Shown in pieces: positions 47,591 to 62,475 of a stretch of 64,000 nucleotides of DNA. Within the stretch, counting starts at the first letter, position 1, and each line of letters begins with the position of its first letter. The DNA comes from Panorpa germanica. Taxonomy: Eukaryota > Arthropoda > Insecta > Mecoptera > Panorpidae. The notes beneath the pieces are model-generated. The model ran no database searches, was not told the DNA's origin, and saw nothing but the letters and a program-made list of their open reading frames with translations. The position numbers and the translations under genes are program-made. Location: assembly GCA_963678705.1 (NCBI GenBank), contig OY783206.1:24997807-25061806 (forward strand), in the 5' to 3' direction.

Positions 47591-48857
47591 ATCTAGAAAT
47601 ATTGAATGCTCTCTAAACAAAGTTACTTGTACTCGTATTTATTAAACATTTATTACGCATTGATACAGTTATTTTATCAGAGAGTGGCTCATTAAATTGA
47701 ATGCAGTCATAAGTGTTTAAATATACAGAGTGAACAGGTACCGTGTCGACCAGACCAAATTGGAGGTTAGGTGTGAAATAGGCTGTACGCTATGTTTCAA
47801 AGAAACCGAACTTCGTTGTAACTGTAGTTGTTCTTCAAATACAAGAATCCTTTTCTTCGTTGTCTATTCAACCTATTAACAGTCTTGATAATGGTTTCTT
47901 AGAACTGTCAGTGACAGCAAATGTCTCAAGCACTATCTAATCTCATGATTAGGAGACAACTGTAATTTAATTCAATCTGGTCTAATTGTCCACCTCTACC
48001 GCAGCATTTATTGAGTTTTTATTACGTTCAAAAAGATTCATAACTTTAATTTCAATATTACACATTTGTTAATAACATATATTGAAAATTTATTTTGTAA
48101 GGGTAATTTTAGTTCAACATTTGGCAGGTTGTGAAACTGCCTGAAGCCGCCATCGGTACATATCTCGGTGGTACTGGCAGAGTTTTATTAAACCTAGCAG
48201 CAGACTTTTTGTAATACTTACTGTACTCTCGTATTATTGTACTTAATTTTATAATTTTTTGTTTTGAGTGCTGTACTGAGTGCTGCTATCGGACGAATCT
48301 TCGCTTTGCTTTTTTATTCTCTTATCGCATTCAGTGTCCAATGATTTTAAAATATTTCGCTAGCAGATCGAGTAATTACAGACTTAAATGCTGATGGCAA
48401 CTTTCTAGTAGAAGTAGATATCAATACCATGTTTGAAGAAGTTATTCTTTTCTTAATAAGAAATAACAAAATCATTAAAAACTTAATCGATATATTATCA
48501 TCATTTACCAGTAACGAATCGAGCTGATCAATCTTAATTGGTTTTGTTGTCGTTAAATATAAGCGTGTGTTAGTAGTAGTATATCGGTTAGGCGTCTAGT
48601 TAACGTTTATACTTGTACCATTTAAAGTTTCAATACAATCGCGTCTGCCATCTGTTAAGTAAATCATTTATTATTTTTTACAACTGCTGCTTAATAGATG
48701 GTGCTCAGGATTTAATTTTATGTTAAATATATAACTACAGTGCACCTTTTATAACGCGATTTCAAAGAGCGTGACTAAATAATTACGGTAACTGATTTTC
48801 TCCAAAGCGTTCGTAACCGTGCAACACAATACTGTTAGAAATATTTCGTTAGAAGTC

Positions 48858-48863
48858 TTTATT
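48858..48863 (-). promoter_or_regulatory. Probable poly(A) signal of copy 5
   Basis: AATAAA on the minus strand at the place conserved in the family. Confidence 0.45.
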
Positions 48864-49324
48864 AGTCTTTTAAAAATATTGTGAAAATAATAAAAAATAA
48901 TATATGTTAAATGAAGATAAATAATAAATCAGGTTATTAATTTTGCAATTCATTTTTTTAATAAATCTGTATTAAAATTAAGAAAATATTTTACAATGTA
49001 TTCTACAACAGACACTCCCACTAAATCTTCATTTTTTTATCCCCAAGATTCCATTTTGATGGCCACATCTATGAAATAATGATGCAAGTTCAATTTATTA
49101 ATTTCAGAAAAATAGTTTTTATATACATGTATGTATAAAAAGCGATATGCCCCAAAATTTATCAAAAGTGTTCTCCATCCCTGTACAGTGCATCCAAACT
49201 TTGCTTGAAGTCTTCTGTGCAATATTTCTATATGTTTCCTATAACGCTAATTGCAACGGCAACACATAGGGGTGGTTACCCGCTATATAGGGGGATCCAC
49301 GGTCGTTGTTGGGATCGGTGGGTC

Positions 49325-52300
49325 CTAGGAACAATTATTTCTGAATATATTAATTACATATCCATGTATATTTTCATGGCAGAATAATTCCTCAAAAATT
49401 TTTCTTGGAATTAAGAAAGAATTATCACGTCTAAATGAATCGGTTTCAATTTGTTTTGCGGTACCCGTAAAGCAAGGACGTGAAAACGCAACGGAAAATC
49501 CCGTTTTACTATTGTAGAGAGTAAGACTAAAGTTAAAATCAGATTTTCCATCAGTTAAATTGAAAACAGAGAAATAAACATTATCGGTAGAATACCAAGT
49601 TGTTAAAAGGAACAATCCATCATAAATTGAAATGTAACTTAAAGTATAGACCTTGTTTTGCAACTGATAGAAATACGGTGTAGACAACAGTGTTATGCCC
49701 CCTGGGTGCTTATCTTTGAAATGCTCCATCAAATCTTTAATTATTCCCGTCCAATCACATTTAAAATTACACTCTGTTGAACGGTAAACGCAGTTCAAAA
49801 TATGGCTCCTTATTTTCTCTTGAGGACCACTAACAGGACATCCTGCACCACCCTTAATTTACAAACAACATCAAAGTCTTCAAGGAGTTGTTCCAAAAAG
49901 TAGTTTCTACTGTCAGACACCGTAGTTTGACATTTTGGACATGTGCCTAATTTCTTCCCGCATTCTTCACACATACTGTGGCCTTTACCACACTGCGGTA
50001 TTTTCCCCAACATGAGTTCATTACATATTTCACATTCAAACTTTTTCATCATCTTTCGTGAAATTTTTTGTGAATTTGTGTTTTTCAGTTTCACCAAATA
50101 TTCATTGTCTTCTAAAGCCGTGATATCCTTGCCTTCGTTGTCCATATCAATAGAACTTTCCATATTTTTCATAATAGTGTAAAGATCTAAATTAGAAATA
50201 TTTCCAACTTTACTACTTTACTACTATGTTTCATGTTACTTTCAGAAATCTTAAATTCGTTCATCGTTTGATCGATATCTATTTCCGGTCCTGTGTGTTC
50301 GACATGTTGAATGACAACTCTACTGGAAGTGTCACTTCTAAGCAGTTTCAAGAAATACAGTTCGTTATAAAGCAAATCAATGTTGAACTGACTTATCAGC
50401 ATAATTGGATTTTGAGAATTAACAGAAAATCCTTTTTCGGGGGTGTCTGTCAACACCACCAAACGACTTGGGTGTTCTTCACTGACATGATACACCAATT
50501 TGTCCGGAACATCGGTCCACTCACAGGATTCCATGAAGCATTTGACAGGCTGCTTTCGTAGTTTGTTCTTGCACGAAGATTCGTGTTTCCTTAGTGTTAT
50601 GAGGTTCCCTCGATAGCCGCAGTCAAACTGACAGCAGTCAAGGACGTCGCTGTAATGTGTGTTTAAAATGTGTATTGATAAAACGCAAATGATAAAAACC
50701 TTATATTTTACTTCTAAAACAACCCTATTTTGTTCCCTTATAGGACGGAGTTAAAATAACATTTTATAAATGATGATTAATACGCAGTAAAAATTCTGTT
50801 TGAGCTTCCATTTGCAATTTTATACTACAAAATTTTAAAAAAGTATTTTGATTTTATTACATTCTATTTATAGCCCTGCAATCCTGTTACTATCTTCAGT
50901 TAAATTTAGATATTTTTAAGTTAATTATTACTAGGATTCGATTAAGTAAAATGTTACATTTATGTCGAATGATGATTAGTAATTAGGTAGTTTCATTGTT
51001 ATTTCAATTATCCACATAACGTTTGTTCAAGGAATTATCATTAGGAGGTACTGGTACCGTCAATGCAAAAAGTTTATACCTTTCTGTACCTTTGAAAATG
51101 AATGTTTTAATTCCCAATTAACTGGCTTTTTACCTGTGTTTTTTATGTATATTTAATTTGAATGGGCTTGTGTCCTCATTTTTTAGTGGTCGATTTTTCA
51201 ATTGTTGATTAAACTTCATGTTAATAAATGTGTATTGGCGTTTCTATTTAATTAAATGTCTAAATGTTAACGGATATATAGCAATTAAAAATTTAAATTG
51301 TAGTTTTAGCGCTGTGAGATGTCGGCCATATTTATGACGTAACATGTAGTGGCATAGGTCAGTTATTTGTTGATTAGGTCAGTGCTGTGTTAATGTTTTG
51401 TAGCTGTTGGTAGTCCAGTGTATCTAGTATGTATGCGTTAATTAGATAAGAATAATAAGTTTTTATTTTATTTAACCCTGTTACGGCAGACATAATATTG
51501 AAATTTTATTGTTCCTCGAAACAGCTGGAAATAATATTTGACATAAAAATACATATAGTACAGATTTATGAGCTCTAAGGTTGGTAACCTGTAAACTTGT
51601 CAGAGTTGTCAGACCTGTCAAGAATATATCTGTTTTACTCTCTGTTGTTTAAAAGATATAGCAGTATAGCGAACGTGAGGTCACATGTCTTGGAATTATC
51701 TAGAACGTTGAACATCTTTAATAACTAAAAAGACAAAATGACTTTCTTAATTTTTATTATCTCCTAACATATAAAAAGTTACTAAAAAATAATTGGAAAT
51801 TTGAGTTTCTAGTAACCCACTTTATCAATGTATAGTACTCTTTTATAGAAATTAACGCATAAGACACAAGCCTTTTATACATTATCCATGCAAAACAAAA
51901 CAACTTAACAACAATGATTAAAATATAAATGGACTATTGTAGTAAATATCTCTTTAACTACTACATTTTATCTTACTTTAAAATACTAAAATAACATGTC
52001 GCCGAGTAATTTTAGTTAGTTGAACATTTTAAATAGAGATGGAGATACAAGCGCTCATTGTCACTCAGTAATTTTAGTTCATAGAAGACCCATACATGTG
52101 TGAGGGCGCTAAGAAGCGCCTTGGCATGATACGAACAATTGGACATTGAGTGTTGATATCCTGATGCCAAGTAGAAAGTTGTCCTACAATGCAAGTTTCA
52201 CACTTGGTAGCTTGCAATAAGCTAACTCCAAGGTTCATTTTCTACCTGAGATGTTCTTCCATGAATTGTATTATGGACATAATCTAACAGATACGATGCT

Positions 52301-52520
52301 AACATTGTAATTATTTATTTTATACTTACACAAAAATAACGTTTAGGAATGGTAATTTTATATTTTCGGATATACACTCTATCAATTTTTCTTCAGCTGT
52401 TATACATGATCTGCAATCGGGGCACATGAGATGTCCAGCGTAGCACGCTGTGTAAGGAGGCCGGATTACTAGTTGGCAGCTTGGACAAGTCATCCTTTCC
52501 AGGCTGTAGTTTAATTCCAT
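49325..52520 (-). pseudogene. SIAH-like gene copy 5, frameshifted
   Basis: Exon 1 (52330-52520) is intact, with its donor. Exon 2 (49325-50649) keeps the acceptor and both modules but is broken twice. About 11 extra bases near 50211-50221 (a CTACTTTA-type local repeat) shift the frame after the first SINA-like part. Two extra bases near 49851 shift it again in the second zinc finger, just after VVCK. The three resulting pieces still show the second RING (CEIC, CGKGHSMCEEC, CPKC) and the SINA fold. The ATG near the start of exon 2 is ATA, which is harmless because it is internal. It belongs to the long-intron subtype; the intron is 50650-52329, without SINE. A shortened product with only module 1 is possible. 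Confidence 0.8.
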
Positions 52521-55317
52521 TATTCTTATCTAACAGCAAATCTGCAGGAAACAATATTTTACTTTTATGAATTGTCATAACCTAAAAATATTTAATGCCT
52601 TGTAAACAAAGCTACTTATATTTAACGTTCATTTAATTAGTTTTCATGTCAATCAATTTGTTAATATGAGTTTTTATAAAAATTTCTTTGTTGTAAAATT
52701 GTAAGTTTGAAAGTAAATAATACAGAAAGCTGTGGACAAAAGGAATGCCGCAGTATCTAGAAAAACAAGGAAAATGAAAAGAAAAGGACAGCAAGATTTA
52801 GACTTGGAGTGAAGAGGGTGTTACAATTTGCAAGTAGAAATTAAAAGAACAAAGCATTATTATGAGATAAATAACATATATTTCATACGGGGAATAAGAT
52901 TTGCACTACACATAGAAAATGTAGATTTCGTACCCACTGATGCGACTTAAACATGCGACATCTGTATTTTCATTCATAAGTTGACATTATTTAGACATGA
53001 GTGCACTAAATGTGTTGAACTTTTAACGTACAGACTAGTGCGACTTAAACATGCGACCCTAATAAAACCCTTACTTTTGCTATTTAAAACAATTCTAGGT
53101 AGTATCTTTATGAAACAAAAATGATTCAATTATTGGGCGGTAATTCTAAAAAGATTGCGATTTTGAATGTGATCTCGAGCAAAAGGGTGTATGTTGACGG
53201 TTTAGTTTGTTTAGTAAATAAATAAAAAAGCGTAAGCACGAGTTAGAGGAGACCTTGTTATATAACTGAGTTTTATTTCTCTTTTTTCTAAACCAGGTTG
53301 AAGGATTTCGTTTGAAATATGAAAGCTTCCGACGTACAACTGTGTTGTACAACTTCTTACAACAAATGTTGGATGTTACATGTTTAAGTCGCACGTATGT
53401 GTACGATGCTTAGTACGTGCTGAAAATAACTCTTTATAACCCAGTCATTAAGGTAAAAAATGGATAAACCCCGGAATAAAATATAACAAGTTAAAAACTT
53501 GCATAAATCTTTGTTTTGACATTTTATAAGTTAGCTCCAAAGTCTCACAGAATCCAGTATAGGCGAGTTTTGTCATTCAAAGGTCAAAGGCCACATAAAT
53601 CAGTTTTTATAGATATCTTGTTTCCCATGCATAAAATTCTCTACAAATTTGATTTTATGCATTTTTTGTATGATCAACCGTTCCCGAGATATAGCGCGCA
53701 GAGTGGAAGACGCGATCTGCACTCTCTGATAGAAATGTGAAATTTGGTTCAATGAAAGAGTTTAATGAGTAGATAACTTTTAGATGTGGAGACACTTCAA
53801 CTTAAAACCTTTTCCTGTTTTATTGAGGATTCAAAATGGCGACCAGCACGATCGTATAAATGCTATATCTAAGCAACAGCTTAATATATTTTAAATATTT
53901 TCACGGTAAGTGAAAGCTGATAAAATTACTCAAAATGTATGAACTATAAGTTACAAGCGGTTTTATAAAAAAAGAAAGAAAATTGTGCGCCTGTCATTGT
54001 TCGCACTGCATTTTGGGAACAGTTAATAATGCGAAAAAATGTTTAAGATCAAATTATTAACGTTTAACGGTAAATTGACAATTCGGTAGTGTCGTTAGTG
54101 TTAAATTCAGTAACTATACTATACTACGCATTAATGTAGTTAGCTTATCAGGGAGTGGCTAATTATCTGTGAAGCCTTAAGTGATAAAATATACGAGGCG
54201 GAATCTAAAATTGAGGTTAGGTATGTCGCAGGGTTTAAGTAAAGTTTTAAAGAAACAGAACTTCGTCGTAACAAAGCTTTAAAAACATATTAGAAGGTTT
54301 ATTCAATTACCTGCAGTTGTTCTTTAAATACAGGATTCCTTTTCTTCGTTATCAATTCAACTTATAACCGGTCTTCACAATATGATATTGTTTGTTAGAA
54401 CTGTCACTGATAACTAATTCTATTTGCAATAATGAAATGTCTCAAGCACCATCTACAATCTCTTGATTAGGAGATAGCTCTAATGTAATCTAATCCAGTT
54501 TAATCAGCATTACGCATTCTTAAATAACAAATATTGTACATTTATTTGGTAAGAGCTTATTGAATTTAAAATATTTTCTCTGGTAAATTGACAAACGCAA
54601 TTTACTTTTATATATTTGTAATTTTAGTCCAAGAAAAACATAATATTATTTTTAAATATCTTTTCTCATTTAAATTTACACCTGTACCATTTGGAATTTC
54701 AATACAACCGCGTCTGCCATCTGTTAAGTAAATCATTTATTATTTTTTTACAAGTGCTGCTTTATAGATGGTGCTCAGGATTTAATTTAACTACAGTGCA
54801 TCTCTTATAACGCGAATTCAAAGAACGCGACTAAATTATTACGGTAACTCATTTTCTCCAAAGCGCTCCCTGTGTAACACAATACTGTTAGAAATATTTA
54901 GTTTTAGTTAGAAGTCTTTATTAGTCTTTTAAAAATATTGTGAAAATAATAACAAATAATATAAATGAAGATAAATAATAAATCAGGTAATCCATTTTTT
55001 TTATTAAATTTGTATTAAAATTAAGGAAATATTTTACAATGTATTCTAGAACAGACACTCCCACTAAACCGTTAACTTTTTTTCTCCAAGATTTCATTTT
55101 GATTATGAAATAATGACGCAAGTTCAATTTATTAATTTCAGAAAAATAGTTTTTATATACATGTATGTATAAAAAGCGATATGCCAAAATTTATCCAAAA
55201 TGTTCTCCATCCCTGTACAGTGCATCCAAACTTTGCTTGAAGTCTTTTGTGTATTATTCCTATAACGCTAATTGTAACGGCAACACATTACCCGCTATAT
55301 AGGGGGATCGGTGGGTC
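52521..55317. other. Intergenic spacer between copies 6 and 5
   Basis: Duplicated spacer like 2287-5678, with a gap near 53230. No gene is supported; the frames at 53146-53394 and 53516-53740 are not retained in the other spacers. The right part is the probable 3' UTR of copy 6. Confidence 0.6.
54917..54922 (-). promoter_or_regulatory. Probable poly(A) signal of copy 6
   Basis: AATAAA on the minus strand, about 400 bp past the stop. Confidence 0.5.
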
Positions 55318-57106
55318 CTAGGCACAATTATTTCTGTATATATTAATTACACATACATATTTATTTTCATGGCACAATACATCCTCAAAAACTTTTCTTG
55401 GAATTAAGAAAGAATTATCAAATTTAAATGTTTTGATTTGTTCAGCGGTACCCGTAAAGGCAACGGAAAAACCCGTTTTAATATTGTAGAGAGTAAGACT
55501 AAAGTTAAAATCAGATTTTCCATCAGTTAAATTGAAAACAGAGAAATAAACATTATCGTTACAAAACGAAGTTGCTAAAACGAACAGTTTGTCATAAATT
55601 GAAATGTAACCTAAAGTATAGATGTTGTTTTGCAACTGACAGAAATACGGTGTAGACAACAGTTTTATGCTCCCTGGGTGCTTAACTTTGATATGCTCCA
55701 TCAAATCTTTAATTACTCCCGTCCAATCACATGCAAAATTACACTCTGTTGAACGGTAAACGCAGTTCAAAATATGGCCCCTTATTTTCTCTGGAGGACC
55801 ACTAACAGGACATCCTGCACCACTGAATTTACAAACAACATCAAAGTCTTCAAGGAATTGTTCTAAAAAGTAGTTTCTACTGTCAGACACCGTAGCTTGA
55901 CATTTTGGACATGTGCTTAATTTCTTCCCGCATTCTTCACACATGCTGTGGCCTTTACCACACAGCGGTATTTTCCCCCACAAGAGTTCAGTACATATTT
56001 CACATTCAAGCTTTTTCATCTTTCGTGAAATTTTTTGTGAATTTGTGTTTTTCAGTTTCACCAAATATTCATTGTCTTCTAAAGCCGTGATATCCTTGCC
56101 TTCGTTGTCGATATCAATAGAATTTTCCATATTTTCCATAAAAGTGTAAAGATCTAAATTAGAAATATTTCCAACTTTACTAAGTTTCATGTTACTTTCA
56201 GAAATCTTAAATTTGTTCATCGTTTGATCGATATCTATTTCCGGTCCTGTGTGTCCGACATGTTGAATGACAACTCTACTGGAAGTGTCACTTCTAAGCA
56301 GTTTCAAGAAATACAGTTCGTTAAAAGGCGTATCAATGCTGAACTGACTTATCAGCATAATTGGATTTTCGAAATTAACAGATAATCCTTCTTTGGGGGT
56401 GTCTGTCAACACCACTGAACGACTTGGGTGTTCTTCACTGACATGAATCACACATTTGTCCGGAACATCGCTCCACTCACAGGAGTCCATGAAGCATTTG
56501 ACAGGCTTCTTTCGTAGTTTGTTCTTGCACGAAGATTCGTGTTTCCTTAGTGTCATGAGGTTTCCTCGATAGCCGCAGTCAAACTGACAGTTGTCAAGGA
56601 GTTTGCTGTAATGTGTGTTTAAAATATGTATTGATAAAACAAGAAAAAAGGCAAAAATTTAGCTTCTTAAATAATCCTATTTTGTTCTCATATAGTACTT
56701 GGTGTGAACTGGCATGGTACGAACAATTGGACATTGAGTGATGATACCCTGATGCCAAGTAGAAAGTTATCTTACAATGCAAGTTTCACACTTGGAAGCT
56801 TGCAATAAGCTAACTCCAAGGTTCATTTTCTACCTGAGATGTTCTTCCATGAATTGTATTATGGACATAATCTAACATACGATGCTAACATGGTAATTAT
56901 TTATTTTATACTTACGCAAAAATAACGTTTAGGAATGGTAATTCTATTCTTTCGGATGTGCACTCTATCACCTTTTCTTCAGCTGTTATACATGATGTGC
57001 AATCGGGGCACACGAGATGTCCAGCGTAGCACGCTGAGTAAGGAGGCCGGATTACTAGTCGGCATTCTGGACAAGTAATCCTACCCAGTCTGTAGTTTAA
57101 TTCCAT
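55318..57106 (-). CDS. Double-module SIAH-like E3 ubiquitin ligase, copy 6 (intact)
   Basis: Exon 1 is 56916-57106 and exon 2 is 55318-56605, with a 310-bp intron and matching phase, giving 492 residues. The architecture is as in copies 3 and 4. It has lost five residues in the last SINA fold (VAF is joined directly to TGTAEQ) without a frame change. A Cys replaces Phe in the first module (DKCVIHVSEE). The second zinc finger has the shorter spacing CNFACDW. The end is NNCA, then TAG. The first module is almost identical to copy 4, so the two are recent duplicates, while the C-terminal SINA part differs more. That may reflect gene conversion or selection on the substrate-binding face. Confidence 0.85.
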
Positions 57107-60100
57107 TATTATTATCTAACAGCAAATCTGCAGGAAACAATATTTTACTTTTATGAATTGTCATAACCTAAAAATATTTAATGCCTTGTAAACAAAGCTA
57201 CTTATATTTAACGTTCATTTAATTAGTTTTCATGTCAATCAATTTGTTAATATGAATTTTTATAAAAATTTCTTTGTTGTAAACTTGTAAGTTTAAAAGT
57301 AAATAATATAGAAAGTTGTGGACAAAAGGAATGCCGCAGTATCTAGAAAAACAAGGAAAAAGGAAAGAAAGGGACAGCAAGATTTAGACTTGGAGTGAAG
57401 AGGGTGTTACAATTTGCAAGTAGAAATTAAAAGAACAAAGCATTATTATGAGATAAATAACATATATTTTATACGGGGAATAAGGTTTGCATTACATATA
57501 GAAAATGTAGATTTCGTACCCACTGATGCGACATCTGTATTTTCATTCACAAGTTGCCATTATTTAGACATGGGTGTACTAAATGTGTTCTACTTTTAAC
57601 GTACAGACTAGTGCGACTTAAACATGCGACCCTAATAAAACCCCTACTTTTGCTATTTAAAAAAATTCTAGGTAGTACCTATATGAAACAAAAATGTTTC
57701 AATTATTGGGCGGTAATTCTAAAAGGATTGCGATTTTGAATGTGATCTCGAGCAAATGGGTGTGTGTTGACGGTTTAGTTTATTTAGTAAATAAATAAAA
57801 ATAATTGAAAATGGACAAATGAAATAAACCTGAACAATAGATCCTTTCTCCGAACTTGATAAGGGTAAGCACGAGTTAGGAGAGACCTTGTTAAATAACT
57901 GAGTTTTATTATTCTTTTTTCTAAAGCAGGTTGAAGGAATTCGTTCGAAATATGAAAGCTTCCGACGTATTAAGTTGCATGTCGTATTATTGTGGACGTG
58001 TTGTACAACTTCTTACAACAAATGTTGAATGTCGCATGTTTAAGTCGCACGTATGTGTACGATACTTAATATAATTATGAAATTAAATAGGGAGCTTAAT
58101 GACATCATGACTAATAGAATAAAAACAAAATCTAAAACTATTAAGCAAATTTATTCAAAACTTATGAGCACCGAAGTTCACCAACTAAAGAAAAGATAAA
58201 CTGTATATGGGTATTTTATTTGTTTGACTACATATTGTTAAAAATGGAAAATACCTTCTATGCATAAATGGGAAGGGGGGGGGGGAGAGTTATGTGCTGA
58301 AATGAACTCTTTATAACCCAGTCATTAAGATAAAAAATGGGTAAATCCTGGAATTGAAATTTAATAAGTTAAAAACTTGCATAAATCCTTGTTTTGACAT
58401 TTTATAAGTTAGCTCCAAAGTCTCAAAGAATCCAGTGTCCGCGAGTTTTGTCATTCAAAGGTCAAAGGTCACATAAATCAGTTTTTGTAGATATCTTGTT
58501 TCCTATGCTTTAAATGACATTTACCGTTATGAGTAATGTTCTAGAGCATAAAATTCTCTACAAATTTGATTTTATGCATTTTTTGTATGATCAACCGTTC
58601 CCGAGATATAGCGCGAATAGTGGAAGACGCGATCTGCACTCTCTGATAGAAATGTGAAATTTGGATCAAATTATTTTTAACGTTTAACGGTAAATGGACA
58701 ATTCGGTAGTATTGTTAGTGTATTCAATAACTATACTATACTACGCATTAATGTAGTTAGCTTATCAGGGACTGGCTCATTGAAACGGTAGAGCCTTAAA
58801 AAATATTTTTTTAAAAATTGTAAAAATTTGGTAAAATATACGAGGCGGAATATAAAATTGAGGTTAGGTATGTCACAGGGTTTAAGTGAAATTTAAAAAA
58901 AACAGAACTTCGTCGTAACAATGCTTTAAAAACATATTACTATGTTTATTCAATTACCTGCAGTTGTTCTTTAAATACAGGAGTCCTTTTCTTCGTTATC
59001 AATTCAACTTATAACCAGTCTTCACAATATGATATTGTTTGTTAGAACTGTCAGTGACAACTAATTCTATTTGCAATAATGAAATGTCTCAAGCACTATA
59101 TAACTCTAACGTAATCTATTCTACTTCAATCAAAGCATTAGACATTTATAAATAACAAATATTGTACATTTATTTTGTAAGAGCTGTGGTAATTTGCATT
59201 TATGTATTAACGTGTATTTTGATTTATAACAAGGTACAACTGCTTTGATAAAATACACCATGGTGTAGGATCTAATATAGGGACAACTGGTACTTTGATA
59301 ACTTCAATCCGAACAAAGATTTGCCTTGTATTTTATAAGAAAGTTTATTGGCTTGACTGTACATATTTTAGGCATACGCCATTTAATCCAGGTACCAATT
59401 CAGGAAGAATTATTTAAGTGCTCTAGAATAATAAAAAAATTAAAATATCTTATTTAAAAGGAAAGAAAAATCAACAGACATAGAAAATCAAAGAAACAAA
59501 TATTTATATTTGCCTTTAATGTTGATTTTAGTTATAATTATTTCGAATAAGTACTTTAGGGTCACCATTAGTAGAATTGGATCTATTATATTAAGTATAG
59601 ACGTAATTAATTACATTTTTTTACAGATAAAATCAGGAAATGTTGTAATATACAAATAATAATAGGTTTTTGAGTCTTTGCTTTAGATTACTTTGAGTAT
59701 TTTAACAAAACAACTGTGCTTTTAAAGAACGCCTTCAATGAAACTTCTAAATACGCCTCTTACTAATATACAAATTTATCTTAGTCCTCTGACGTCATAT
59801 TTCCGAGCATCTCCGACAATCTCCGAGTTTTATGCATATGGCTGCCGTATTGTTATATTTCTAAGTGATTACAGTTTTACTTTCAATAAAAAGTAATAAA
59901 TAGTTTAAAAGTGTAAATTTAATTGAAGTTTCTCGTATTTTATACAAATAGCGATAAGAAAAATATTAGTTGGCAGGTAAAATATTCATAGTTGTTATTA
60001 TCTTAAAGCAAATACACTAACTCTAACAGTGGCGTCATTGTTAATTATATATAACATATTATTATTTTATTAGACTTTATGATACTTTTCAGGACTATAT

Positions 60101-60697
60101 ATTGGGAGCTGCCAAAAAAATGTAAGAGGCAATAGGCAGCAGATGAATTAACTAGCTAGCTAAACAACTACATCATCAAAAATCAAGAAGGACTTTGGTT
60201 TATATGCAATTACATTAATTAAATAATTTAATATTTTTGTTTTTTTAGGAAGAATTTTTATGTATATACAAATACATTAATTACAATAAACATTGTTAAC
60301 TAAAAATTACGGTTTTTTTTTTATTTATAAAATTTTTGATATTTATAACAATTCAAACATCCACTCATTCCCGCTTTTTTTGTGTCTTGCAAGAACTTCT
60401 CGCATAACAAAGTCAGAGATCTTGGCCAATACCATGAATATATCAAAGTACCAAAGCTTAACATGGGAGTTACCGATCTATAGTATATATCATCTTTGAA
60501 ATGCACTTTAATTTGAGAATAAGATATTATTTATTATTATTATTATTTTAAAGTGATTAACAACAGATTTATAAATTAATAATATAAAGAATATAAATAA
60601 TATGATTTGTTTATACACATGTAAACTGCACTGTACTGTAATGATGCTACTGTAGAGTGGGTACGCTTGATGTTAATAATGGAGTCTGTTCTACTGA
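57107..60697. other. Upstream flank of copy 6
   Basis: No gene seen. This flank carries neither the foldback, the MULE nor LTR element 2 and is the reference empty form for all three. Confidence 0.6.
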
Positions 60698-62190
60698 AGC
60701 GTGTAACTTGTACATGTCATCAATGGCGCAATGACGTTTCTAGGCCTTGTTCGTCCTGTATCGTCCTGCTGTTCGTCCTGTAACCAATGAGAATGCTCTA
60801 TTAGGTCATATGATCCACCACAAGGCTTATTAAATTTAAAATATTTACTCTGGGTAATAAAAACTGCAATTTACTTTTATATATTTGTAATTTTAGTCCC
60901 ACAAAAACATAATATTATTTTTAAACATCTTTTCTCATTTTCTAAAAATTGAAATACTTTACTTGTTAATTTAGTCACTTAAAAGAAATTTAGTGTTCAT
61001 TGGCCAGGTTTTTATAACCTGCATTGCTCCTTGTTAGGTTTATTGTTTATTCTTTCTAGATGGGTTTGTGAATCATAACTTACATATTTACTAGAACCTC
61101 AAATATCTAATTATTTTTTAATAGATCCTTATATGTTAGGAGATATTTACTATTAAAATCACATGTAATGCCACGTCTGCTAAGTTGCTATCTCTTTTAT
61201 ACAACAGAGCGTAAAAGAGATAGCATATTCAATACAAAACTCTTATCCTATATTTACCATATAAAAATAAAAACGCCTTTATGCAATTATAAACAATTAT
61301 TTCAATCAACAATTGAAACATCGATCCCTAAAAAATGAGTACGCAAGCTCATTCTGAATAATCAATTAATTCAAGTGTATTTAAAATTAAATTTAACCAC
61401 GTGACTTGCGTCATACCGACTGTAGTCTAGTTATAACTTCTTTATTTTTCTTCTTCTTTTAGTTTTATATAATTCTTTGTTAATATTGTTTAAATTAATT
61501 TGTATATTTAGACTTAAATTTAGCCTGAATATTCCTTGATTGATAAGATTTTGCTGTTATAATATAGTTTAATTAAAAATTTTCTTTTTGAATTTAAATG
61601 GGCTTGTGTCCTATGTCTTAATTTCTATAAAAGTGTACTATATATTGATAAAGTGGGTATATTGACTAGAACCTCAAATGTTCAATTATCTTTTAATAAC
61701 TCCTTATATGTTAAGAGATATTAACAATTAAAAAAGTCATTTTACCTCTTTAATTATTAACGGGATTCAACGTTGTACAAATTCCAAATGCATGTGACAT
61801 CACAACCGCTGCCAACCTTACAGCAGATAAATCTCTGCTATAGGTATTTATATATCAAATATTATTTACAGCTATTTCAAGGAACACTCAAATTCCAATA
61901 CTATGTCTGTCATAACAGGGTTAAATAAAATAAAAACTTATTATTCTTTGATTTGACTTGATTATTTCGACTACCAACAGCTACAGAACATTACCACAGC
62001 ACTGACCTACTCAACAAATAACTGACGTTAAAATGCATTTCACGTCATACAAATATGGCCTACCATCCCTAGCGCAAAACTACAATTTAAATTTTTAATT
62101 GCTATATCTCCGTCAACATTTAGATATTTAATAAAATAGACACGCCAATACACATTTTTTAACATCATTACATTATTTACAATTCTTGTT

Positions 62191-62475
62191 TTAGTAGAAG
62201 TGCAAATACAGCCTTTTCACAATTGCATTCCGCGGCATTTTAAAACTGTGATCTCTCAAATGTTTTGCTATTAATTTATGCATGGATATTTCGCGGTATT
62301 TATTATCTGACGTTTGTAGTAAAAACATAAATTTCTTCTTCGCGGCTGAACTGCGTGCTCGACAGAAATGACATAATCCACTCCAGTGTGACGTGCTCCA
62401 GAAAACAAGCTGTGCGCTTGATGAAGTAAATGGGGAATTCCCACATTTTGTTATACGTATTGCGAAACGTTGCAA
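62191..62475 (-). other. Cys-containing open frame of unknown nature (unit 4)
   Basis: Same translation as 46679-46963. I do not recognise it. Confidence 0.25.

Larger units (their letters stand above)
45155..48857. repeat. Duplicated segment downstream of copy 5 (unit 3)
   Basis: Matches 29838-33515 and 60702-64000. It contains the hairpin, inverted intron repeat pieces and relic exon described for unit 2. A short internal loss near 48250-48290 disturbs the weak frame seen at 32763-33013. Confidence 0.65.
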
